Source: Flavobacterium sp.
GTDB taxonomy: Bacteria; Bacteroidota; Bacteroidia; Flavobacteriales; Flavobacteriaceae
Direction of reading: 5' to 3'
NCBI GenBank assembly: GCA_019105125.1
Contig: JAHRWO010000319.1
Span: 1 to 6,768, forward strand
DNA: 6,768 nt
The position numbers and the translations under genes were made by a program. Under the pieces are notes generated by a model, which was not told where the DNA came from, ran no database searches, and saw nothing but the letters and a program-made list of their open reading frames with translations. Shown piece after piece: positions 1 through 4,730 of this stretch (within the stretch, counting starts at the first letter, position 1; each line of letters begins with the position of its first letter).

Positions 1-335
1 CAGAATATGCCTCAGATAATAAATATGGTTACGACCCAGATTATCCTATCAACATTGGATTTATACACGAAAAACAAGAAGAAATCAATATCGAGTATTA
101 TTTTAATGGATTAGAAGGTCCGAATGGTGAAAAAATAAGCTACAAAAAAGTAGATACTTGTTGTCCGTTTCCCTCAAAAAACAGTTTGATGGGAGCTGGA
201 ACTATTGGTATTTATGAAGTTTCTTTTGAAGGAAGTTCTAAAAAAATCACCTTGTACTTCAATATTTTTGAAAAAGGAAAAATTTTATGTCCGAAAGGAT
301 TTGCCATCAAAAAACCTGTTTCAAGTAATAATTAA
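1..335 (+). CDS. Small conserved protein of unknown function (3' part only)
   Basis: This is an open frame running in from the left edge (first full codon at base 3) to a TAA at 333-335, giving 110 visible residues; the true start lies outside the window. Visible landmarks are YGYDPDYPINIG near the beginning, EGPNGEKISY in the middle, a double-Cys motif TCCPF followed by a Gly-rich stretch SLMGAGTIGIYEV, then a beta-rich tail YFNIF and CPKGF. From memory, this pattern (YGY..NPI.VGG ... GPNGE..SY ... CCPF.. ... MYEV.Y.G ... LYINMY) marks a small Bacteroidota family, often with a lipoprotein signal, that is frequently labelled 2-dehydro-3-deoxyphosphooctonate aldolase. Nothing visible resembles an aldolase barrel, and the label probably came from sitting next to kdsA. 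The function is unknown. The missing N-terminus prevents a check for a lipobox. Confidence 0.8.
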   Translation, partial: EYASDNKYGYDPDYPINIGFIHEKQEEINIEYYFNGLEGPNGEKISYKKVDTCCPFPSKNSLMGAGTIGIYEVSFEGSSKKITLYFNIFEKGKILCPKGFAIKKPVSSNN

Positions 336-363
336 ATCTTTTTTAATTATATGTAACATTTGT

Positions 364-400
364 AACCTTTTGAACCGCTGTTTGAAAGGTTTTTCTTTTT
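364..400 (+). terminator. Probable intrinsic terminator of the upstream small-protein gene
   Basis: Bases 364-375 (AACCTTTTGAAC) pair with 380-391 (GTTTGAAAGGTT) around a CGCT loop. The pairing is unbroken if two G-U wobbles are allowed. The stem runs into a T-rich tract at 390-400 interrupted by one C. It lies 28 bases after the preceding stop codon and just before the kdsA -7 box. The stem is moderate in GC content, so strength is uncertain. Confidence 0.5.
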
Positions 401-407
401 ATCTTTG
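400..407 (+). promoter_or_regulatory. Putative kdsA promoter, Bacteroidota -7 box
   Basis: TATCTTTG is a full match to the Bacteroidota -7 consensus TAnnTTTG, 20 bases before the kdsA ATG. The -33 element is not well placed. TTG at 382-384 gives a 15-base spacer and TTG at 370-372 gives 27, against the usual 17-23. The box therefore stands mainly on the -7 match and position. Confidence 0.5.
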
Positions 408-427
408 CCACTTCAAAATCAACACAA

Positions 428-1246
428 ATGAATTTACAAAACATCCCACAAATAAAACATACCGATAGCGGAAACTTTTTCTTATTAGCAGGTCCATGTG
501 CCATTGAAGGCGAAGAAATGGCAATGCGCATTGCAGAGAAAATTGTTTCAGTTACTGATAAATTACAAATCCCTTACGTTTTTAAAGGTTCTTTCAAAAA
601 AGCAAACCGATCTAGAGTAGATAGTTTTACTGGAATTGGAGATGAAAAAGCTTTAAAAATTCTTCAAAAAGTTTCTAGAGAGTTTGGTGTACCAACCGTT
701 ACTGACATTCACACCAACGAAGATGCCGCAATGGCAGCTGAATACGTTGATGTATTACAAATTCCTGCGTTTTTAGTTCGTCAAACGGATTTAGTAGTTG
801 CTGCGGCCAATACTGGAAAAACCGTAAACTTGAAAAAAGGACAATTCATGAGTCCTGAAAGCATGAAACATGCGGTTCAAAAAGTATTAGATAGCAACAA
901 CCAAAACGTTATGGTTACTGATAGAGGAACTATGTTTGGTTACCAAGATATGATTGTAGATTTCAGAGGAATTCCAACGATGCAACAATATGCCACTACG
1001 GTTTTAGATGTTACGCATTCGTTACAACAGCCAAATCAAATGACAGGAGTTACAGGTGGTCGTCCAGACATGATTGAAACCATTGCAAAAGCAGGTATTG
1101 CTGTTGGTGTAGACGGAATTTTTATCGAAACTCATTTTGACCCCGCAAATGCCAAAAGTGATGGCGCTAACATGTTACATTTAGATTACTTTGAAGGTTT
1201 AATGACCAAACTTGTTGCCATCCGTAAAACGATTAATCAATTCTAA
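428..1246 (+). CDS. kdsA: 3-deoxy-8-phosphooctulonate synthase (KDO-8-phosphate synthase), metal-dependent type
   Basis: Condenses phosphoenolpyruvate with D-arabinose 5-phosphate to KDO-8-phosphate in the cytoplasm, an early step in making the inner-core sugar of lipopolysaccharide. The 272 residues are close to the usual 270-285 for the family and cover a full TIM barrel. Hallmarks are LAGPCAIE (21-27), FKGSFKKANRS (52-62), TDIH (92-95), IPAFLVRQTDLV (112-123), NLKKGQF (134-140), DRGTMFGY (165-172), DVTHS (194-198) and FIETHFDP (232-239). Cys24, His197, Glu234 and Asp245 match, in order and spacing, the four metal ligands of the Aquifex enzyme (Cys11, His185, Glu222, Asp233). The E. coli enzyme has Asn in place of the Cys, so this one should be metal-dependent. 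The ATG at 428 gives the right N-terminus and sits 20 bases after a -7 box. There is no clear ribosome binding site, as is normal in this phylum. It probably shares a transcript with the outer-membrane protein gene that follows. Confidence 0.97.
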   Translation: MNLQNIPQIKHTDSGNFFLLAGPCAIEGEEMAMRIAEKIVSVTDKLQIPYVFKGSFKKANRSRVDSFTGIGDEKALKILQKVSREFGVPTVTDIHTNEDAAMAAEYVDVLQIPAFLVRQTDLVVAAANTGKTVNLKKGQFMSPESMKHAVQKVLDSNNQNVMVTDRGTMFGYQDMIVDFRGIPTMQQYATTVLDVTHSLQQPNQMTGVTGGRPDMIETIAKAGIAVGVDGIFIETHFDPANAKSDGANMLHLDYFEGLMTKLVAIRKTINQF

Positions 1247-1267
1247 TTTTATTTTTTTAACTTCAAA

Positions 1268-2113
1268 ATGAAACATCCATTTTTAATGGCTGTACTAACT
1301 TTTTGTGTTTTTTCACAGTACACCTTTTCGCAAGAAACAGTCGAAAATCCTGAAAAATACACAGCTCGAAACAAAGGAAAATTCTATATTTTTTGGGGTG
1401 GAAACCGCGAATCGTATTCTAAATCAGACATCCGATTTAAAGGTGCCGATTATGATTTTACCTTGTATGACGTGGAAGCGCACGATAAACCAAAAGGATT
1501 TCATCTAGATTATTTTAATCCGTTACGAATGACTATACCTCAAACCAATTTACGAATTGGGTATTTCATTTCAGATCACTATAACATTTCTATCGGATTT
1601 GACCACATGAAATATGTAATGTATAATGACCGTAGAGTTAATTATTCTGGTTATTATCCAAATGCGGGTTCTTACAATGAAAATCCTGCCGATGGACAGT
1701 TAACATTAGATGAGGATTTCTTATTGTTTGAACACACCGACGGATTAAATTATGTAAACACTGAAATTTCTCGTGTAGATGATATTTCTAAACTTTTCAG
1801 AATTAACAATACGGATAAAATTCAAGTAAATATTACAGAAGGTCTTGGTGCTGGATTTTTATATCCAAAAACGAATACAACCCTTCTAGGTAAAGATCGT
1901 TACGACGAATTTAATATTGCAGGATATGGCTTATCAGCAAAAGTAGGTCTAAATGTTACTTTCTTTAAACATTTCTTCATTCAAACCGAATTAAAAGGAG
2001 GTTTCATAGAAATGAACAACATCAGAACCACACAAGATAAAGCAGATTCAGCCGAACAAAATTTTTGGTTCTTACAAAGAATCTTAACCGTTGGAGGAAT
2101 TTTTAGAATATAA
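1268..2113 (+). CDS. Secreted, probable outer-membrane beta-barrel protein of unknown function
   Basis: The 281-residue product begins with a signal peptide: Lys2 and His3, a hydrophobic core (about 5-16), and a likely signal peptidase I site after FS (21), leaving Gln22 as the first mature residue, a common Bacteroidota arrangement. There is no lipobox cysteine at the cleavage point. The mature part has alternating hydrophobic/polar aromatic strands (KFYIFWGGN 38-46, TNLRIGYFISDHYNISIGF 93-111, AKVGLNVTFF 224-233, FFIQTELKGGFIEM 236-249). It ends in RILTVGGIFRI, a hydrophobic final strand as in outer-membrane barrels. A segment FKGADYDFTLYDVEAHDKP (57-75) looks like a conserved motif rather than a strand. 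I recognise no characterised family. It starts 21 bases after kdsA with no terminator or promoter between, so it is probably cotranscribed. That suggests, without proving it, a link to the outer membrane or lipopolysaccharide. A strong hairpin lies just after its stop. Confidence 0.8.
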   Translation: MKHPFLMAVLTFCVFSQYTFSQETVENPEKYTARNKGKFYIFWGGNRESYSKSDIRFKGADYDFTLYDVEAHDKPKGFHLDYFNPLRMTIPQTNLRIGYFISDHYNISIGFDHMKYVMYNDRRVNYSGYYPNAGSYNENPADGQLTLDEDFLLFEHTDGLNYVNTEISRVDDISKLFRINNTDKIQVNITEGLGAGFLYPKTNTTLLGKDRYDEFNIAGYGLSAKVGLNVTFFKHFFIQTELKGGFIEMNNIRTTQDKADSAEQNFWFLQRILTVGGIFRI

Positions 2114-2116
2114 ATT

Positions 2117-2149
2117 AAAAGCTCGAAGTAAACCTTCGAGCTTTTTTTT
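2117..2149. terminator. Bidirectional intrinsic terminator between converging genes
   Basis: Bases 2117-2128 (AAAAGCTCGAAG) pair perfectly with 2134-2145 (CTTCGAGCTTTT) around a 5-base loop. Eight Ts at 2142-2149 form the + strand U-tract for the kdsA/outer-membrane protein unit. Read from the other strand, the same hairpin is followed by TTTTAATTTA, so it can also end the bcp transcript, whose stop codon (2150-2148) overlaps the T-tract. Confidence 0.9.
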
Positions 2150-2600
2150 ATTTTAAAATCTGAGCAGCATGTGCTTTTGTTTTTACATCTGAAATAACTT
2201 CTTCAATAATTCCGTTTTCATCAATTACAAAAGTGGTTCTGTGAATACCATCGTATTCTTTTCCCATGAATTTCTTAGGTCCCCAAACGCCAAAAGCTTG
2301 AATCACTGATTTATCTTCATCGGCTAATAACGGAAATGGCAACTCATATTTTTCAATAAATTTAGCTTGTGCTTTAGCGCTGTCGGCACTTACGCCTAAT
2401 AGAGCATAATTATTAGCCTTGAATTTTTCAAAATTATCTCTTAAATCACAAGCTTCTGCTGTACAGCCTGGTGTACTTGCCTTTGGATAAAAGAAAACTA
2501 CTAATTTCTTCCCTTTGTAATCGGCTAATTTATGTGAAGTTCCATTTTGGTCTAAACCTGAAAAATTGGGTGCTATATCACCTGCTTTTAATGTTGTCAT
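2148..2600 (-). CDS. bcp: Thioredoxin-dependent thiol peroxidase (BCP/PrxQ-type peroxiredoxin)
   Basis: Cytoplasmic peroxiredoxin that reduces hydrogen peroxide and organic hydroperoxides using thioredoxin. The 150 residues match the usual length of about 150-156. The active-site block FFYPKASTPGCTAEACDLRD (36-55) contains the peroxidatic Cys46, its partner Thr43 in the PxxxTPGC motif, and the resolving Cys51 five residues on. This is the CxxxxC arrangement of atypical two-cysteine BCP/PrxQ enzymes. Arg121 in HRTTFVID is the conserved active-site arginine. GVSADSAKAQAKF (69-81) and LPFPLLAD (87-94) are further family signatures. Nothing is missing. It is divergent from nth across 120 bases and converges on the kdsA unit. 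Upstream on the minus strand I see only a weak promoter-like match (TTG, 17 bases, TAACCTTA), so its promoter is unassigned. No peroxide-regulator site could be identified. Confidence 0.96.
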   Translation of the reverse strand: MTTLKAGDIAPNFSGLDQNGTSHKLADYKGKKLVVFFYPKASTPGCTAEACDLRDNFEKFKANNYALLGVSADSAKAQAKFIEKYELPFPLLADEDKSVIQAFGVWGPKKFMGKEYDGIHRTTFVIDENGIIEEVISDVKTKAHAAQILK

Positions 2601-2670
2601 ATTTTTATGGTTTAAAAGATTAAAAGTTGATAAGGTTAAAAGAAAAAGAACTCATCAATGAAATTGAATT

Positions 2671-2700
2671 TTGATATTGCGCTTTTACTTTATAACTTTA
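2671..2700 (+). promoter_or_regulatory. Putative promoter of the nth-DUF2200 operon
   Basis: TTG at 2671-2673 (TTTG if base 2670 is counted), a 19-base spacer, and TAACTTTA at 2693-2700, one base off the Bacteroidota -7 consensus TAnnTTTG. Spacing is ideal, and the box ends 20 bases before the nth ATG, implying a short leader. Confidence 0.6.
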
Positions 2701-2720
2701 CGAATCAAATTTAGTTAAAA

Positions 2721-3368
2721 ATGACCAAAAGCGAGAAGGTAACATTTGTTATAAATACGTTAAATGAATTATATCCTGAAATTCCTATTCCATTAGACCA
2801 TAAAGACCCTTATACTTTACTAATTGCTGTGTTACTTTCTGCACAATGTACGGATGTTCGCGTGAATCAAATTACTCCACTCCTATTTGCAAAAGCAGAT
2901 AATCCGTATGATATGGTCAAAATGAGTGTAGAAGAAATCAAGGAAATCATTCGTCCATGTGGATTATCACCAATGAAATCAAAAGGAATTCACGGCTTAT
3001 CAGAAATTCTAATTGAGAAACACAATGGTGAAGTACCACAAAGTTTTGAAGCTTTAGAAGCCTTACCAGCTGTAGGGCATAAAACGGCGAGTGTAGTCAT
3101 GAGTCAAGCTTTTGGAGTTCCGGCTTTTCCTGTAGATACGCACATTCATCGATTGATGTATCGTTGGGGTTTTACTAACGGCAAAAACGTGCAACAAACC
3201 GAGAAAGATGCGAAACGTATTTTCCCAGAGGAATGTTGGAACGATTTACACTTACAAATAATTTGGTACGGAAGAGAATATTCTCCTGCTCGAGGATGGA
3301 ATTTAGAGAAAGATATTATTACGAGAACGATTGGTAGAAAGAGTGTAATTAATGAAATTAAAAAATAA
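2721..3368 (+). CDS. nth: Endonuclease III-type DNA glycosylase/AP lyase lacking the 4Fe-4S cluster cysteines
   Basis: Base-excision repair enzyme that removes oxidised pyrimidines and nicks abasic sites. The 215 residues are close to E. coli Nth (211). YTLLIAVLLSAQCTD (31-45) opens the glycosylase fold. The helix-hairpin-helix is LPAVGHKTASVV (115-126), with Lys121 matching the catalytic lysine (E. coli Lys120). VDTHIHR (138-144) carries Asp139, matching catalytic Asp138. The oddity is the C-terminus. E. coli Nth has a Cys-X6-Cys-X2-Cys-X5-Cys cluster loop after HGRYT. Here the aligned stretch YGREYSPARGWNLEKDI (183-199) and everything to the end contain no cysteine; the last one is Cys172. 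The end aligns at normal length, so this is substitution, not truncation. I believe related flavobacterial proteins share this, and cluster-free Nth homologues are known elsewhere, but I could not check either. It starts a two-gene operon with the DUF2200 gene. Confidence 0.93.
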   Translation: MTKSEKVTFVINTLNELYPEIPIPLDHKDPYTLLIAVLLSAQCTDVRVNQITPLLFAKADNPYDMVKMSVEEIKEIIRPCGLSPMKSKGIHGLSEILIEKHNGEVPQSFEALEALPAVGHKTASVVMSQAFGVPAFPVDTHIHRLMYRWGFTNGKNVQQTEKDAKRIFPEECWNDLHLQIIWYGREYSPARGWNLEKDIITRTIGRKSVINEIKK

Positions 3369-3719
3369 ATGGCATCAAGAAGTATAAATCATATGATCTT
3401 TGCTGGTGTTTACCCACACTACATAAACAAAGCAGAGAAAAAAAATCGTACTAAAGCGGAAGTTGATGAAATTATTTGTTGGTTGACTGGTTACACACTT
3501 GAAAGCCTTCAAAACCAAATTGACACAAAAGTAGATTTTGAAACTTTTTTTGAGCAAGCACCTCAATTAAACGAAAACGTTTCTAAAATTAAGGGTGTAA
3601 TTTGCGGTTATCGCATCGAAGAAATTGAAGACCCGTTGATGAAAAAAGTACGCTATTTGGATAAATTAATTGACGAATTAGCCAAAGGTAAAGCAATGGA
3701 AAAAATCTTAAGAAAATAA
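3369..3719 (+). CDS. DUF2200 family protein, function unknown
   Basis: A 116-residue soluble protein with no signal peptide or membrane segment. I recognise the DUF2200 (COG4898) pattern: [19 protein letters not shown] (11-29), [11 protein letters not shown] (32-42), [13 protein letters not shown] (57-69), [18 protein letters not shown] (74-91) and a helical tail [19 protein letters not shown] (96-114). The length is normal and the protein complete. No catalytic motif or function is known to me. Its ATG is the base immediately after the nth stop codon, so it is almost certainly cotranscribed and perhaps translationally coupled with nth. A role tied to DNA repair would be an inference from position only, since homologues occur in many unrelated contexts. 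A terminator hairpin begins one base after its stop. Confidence 0.9.
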   Translation: MASRSINHMIFAGVYPHYINKAEKKNRTKAEVDEIICWLTGYTLESLQNQIDTKVDFETFFEQAPQLNENVSKIKGVICGYRIEEIEDPLMKKVRYLDKLIDELAKGKAMEKILRK

Positions 3720-3720
3720 A

Positions 3721-3750
3721 AAAATGCCTCAAATCTCTTTGAGGCATTTT
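3721..3750. terminator. Bidirectional intrinsic terminator between the DUF2200 gene and the 47-aa micro-gene
   Basis: Bases 3721-3733 (AAAATGCCTCAAA) pair perfectly with 3738-3750 (TTTGAGGCATTTT) around a TCTC loop. On the + strand the tail is only TTTTCC. On the minus strand the hairpin is followed by a 7-base T run (3724-3718), so it is at least as good for the minus-strand sigma/micro-gene transcript. It directly follows both stop codons (3717-3719 on +, 3755-3753 on -). Confidence 0.88.
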
Positions 3751-3752
3751 CC

Positions 3753-3896
3753 TTAATTAGCGATAATTTCAAAACTTGAAGTTCCCACTTTATGAATACT
3801 CAATGCTTTTGAATAATTGAGTAAAAACGAAATCGTTTCTTTTTTAGGTTTCATTTTTTGAGTCGCTAATTTTTTCTTAGAGTAAAGTTTTGCCAT
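3753..3896 (-). CDS. Micro-gene: 47-residue basic protein downstream of the sigma factor
   Basis: An ATG at 3896-3894 opens a 47-codon frame ending in TAA at 3755-3753. The product begins MAKLYSKKKLATQKMKPKKE: 9 of the first 19 residues are Lys, and the rest (ETISFLLNYSKALSIHKVGTSSFEIIAN) looks like a compact helix-strand unit with no membrane segment or signal. Three things support it as real: it fills the gap exactly between the sigma gene and a terminator hairpin whose better T-tract is on its own strand; the stop lies two bases from the hairpin; and the C-terminal pattern KETI.FLLNYSKAL...K......EI..N resembles, from memory, small hypothetical proteins common in Flavobacteriaceae. It lies 51 bases after the sigma stop, so is probably cotranscribed, with a possible extra promoter between. 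Function is unknown; a basic peptide beside a sigma factor could bind nucleic acid or the sigma, but that is speculation. Confidence 0.72.
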   Translation of the reverse strand: MAKLYSKKKLATQKMKPKKETISFLLNYSKALSIHKVGTSSFEIIAN

Positions 3897-3928
3897 TTAT
3901 TATGATTTGGTTTATATCTCAATAACGA

Positions 3929-3959
3929 CAAAATTTTACTTTTAGTATTAGTTGGTCAA
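3929..3959 (-). promoter_or_regulatory. Possible internal promoter for the micro-gene
   Basis: Read on the minus strand, TTG at 3959-3957 is followed by a 20-base spacer and AAATTTTG at 3936-3929, one base off TAnnTTTG. It overlaps the end of the sigma gene and lies 32 bases before the micro-gene ATG. In AT-rich DNA such matches arise by chance, so confidence is low. Confidence 0.3.
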
Positions 3960-4532
3960 AATAATTTGATTTTTTTCAATAATTTTTCTCAAATTCAGTA
4001 AAGCGTAACGCATTCTCCCTAAAGCCGTATTGATACTAACACCTGTTAAATCGGCTATTTCCTTAAAACTTAGGTCTTGATACATTCGCATTACCAAAAC
4101 TTCTTTTTGATCAGCAGGAAGTTCATCTAACAACTTAGCCAAATCAGATTCCACTTGTTCGGATATAATTTGTCCTTCTATATTCAAACTATTGTCTGTC
4201 ATGTAGTTGAAAATCGAATATTCTTCTGTCTCACGTTGGTAAGGCATTTTCTTTGCTTTTCTAAAATGGTCTACTACCAAATTATGAGCAATACGCATTA
4301 CCCAAGGCAAAAATTTACCTTCTTCATTATACGATTGTGATTTTAAGGTTTTGATTACCTTAATAAAGGTATCTTGAAAAATATCATCCGATAAATCTCT
4401 GTCGTTTATTTTGGAATAAATAAATCCGTATATTTTTGATTGATGTCTTTCAATCAATGAAGCTAAAGCAGACTCATCTCCGCTTATATAATTCTTCACC
4501 AAAACTGCATCAGGAAGTACAAGATTAGCCAT
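3948..4532 (-). CDS. ECF-type RNA polymerase sigma factor (sigma-70 family)
   Basis: A 194-residue alternative sigma factor that directs RNA polymerase to its own promoter set. Region 2 spans about 24-92: LIERHQSKIYGFIYSKI, then the core-binding and -10 element section DLSDDIFQDTFIKVIKTL (46-63) and FLPWVMRIAHNLVVDHFRK (74-92). Region 4 spans about 132-185: LLDELPADQKEVLVMRMYQDLSF, with helix-turn-helix FKEIADLTGVSINTALGRMRYAL (156-178). There is no region 1.1 or 3, as expected for an ECF factor. Unlike typical ECF operons, no membrane anti-sigma gene follows; the next gene encodes a 47-residue soluble protein. A long leader of roughly 80 bases separates it from a near-consensus promoter. AAAAGG at 4546-4541, about 8 bases before the ATG, is an unusually good ribosome binding site for this phylum and supports the start. 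Target genes cannot be read from the window. Confidence 0.94.
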   Translation of the reverse strand: MANLVLPDAVLVKNYISGDESALASLIERHQSKIYGFIYSKINDRDLSDDIFQDTFIKVIKTLKSQSYNEEGKFLPWVMRIAHNLVVDHFRKAKKMPYQRETEEYSIFNYMTDNSLNIEGQIISEQVESDLAKLLDELPADQKEVLVMRMYQDLSFKEIADLTGVSINTALGRMRYALLNLRKIIEKNQIILTN

Positions 4533-4730
4533 AACAATACCTTTTAGTTAATTTAAGTCTCTGATTCTAAAAAGTAATTTTTGTAATAGGCAATTCTGTT
4601 TTAAAGATTAATTAGTTCAAATTTAACATAAAATTTAATTAAAAAACAAATTTTCTTTAAAAATTTAACATGTGAAACACAATAAAATGTAATCCACGAC
4701 CTTATAAAGCCAAGTATTAGCGAGTGAATT
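4533..4730. other. AT-rich intergenic region between GH17 and sigma genes
   Basis: This 198-base gap holds the sigma promoter and leader. Between the GH17 stop and the promoter there is no strong hairpin with a T-tract. The best is TGTG-TTT-CACA on the minus strand (about 4682-4672), with a 4-bp stem and T-rich sequence after it. Some read-through from the sugar-utilisation operon into the sigma gene is therefore possible. No tRNA, small-RNA signature or open frame is evident. Confidence 0.5.
4618..4649 (-). promoter_or_regulatory. Promoter of the ECF sigma factor gene
   Basis: On the minus strand, TTG at 4649-4647 (TTTG from 4650), a 21-base spacer, and TAAATTTG at 4625-4618: a full match to both boxes of the flavobacterial housekeeping promoter with allowed spacing. 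It lies in the 198-base AT-rich gap between the GH17 and sigma genes, giving the sigma gene its own start and a leader of about 80 bases. Confidence 0.65.

Noticed and set aside
205..468. 87-codon + strand frame across the end of the first gene and the start of kdsA
   Set aside because: It overlaps two better-supported reading frames plus the terminator and promoter, has low-complexity composition and no recognisable motif.
343..531. 62-codon minus-strand frame antisense to the kdsA start
   Set aside because: Shadow of kdsA, and it crosses the terminator/promoter region; no supporting signal.
3270..3368. Frameshift as the cause of the missing cysteines in nth
   Set aside because: The other + frames of this stretch contain at most one cysteine codon and no CX6CX2CX5C pattern, and the existing frame aligns to the expected end, so substitution rather than frameshift explains it.
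3369..3896. DUF2200 gene plus micro-gene as a toxin-antitoxin pair
   Set aside because: They are on opposite strands, separated by a two-way terminator, and belong to different transcripts; no toxin motif is visible.
4600..4700. AT-rich stretch as a replication origin or attachment site
   Set aside because: No repeated DnaA-box-like motifs or flanking direct repeats; the composition is explained by an ordinary promoter region.
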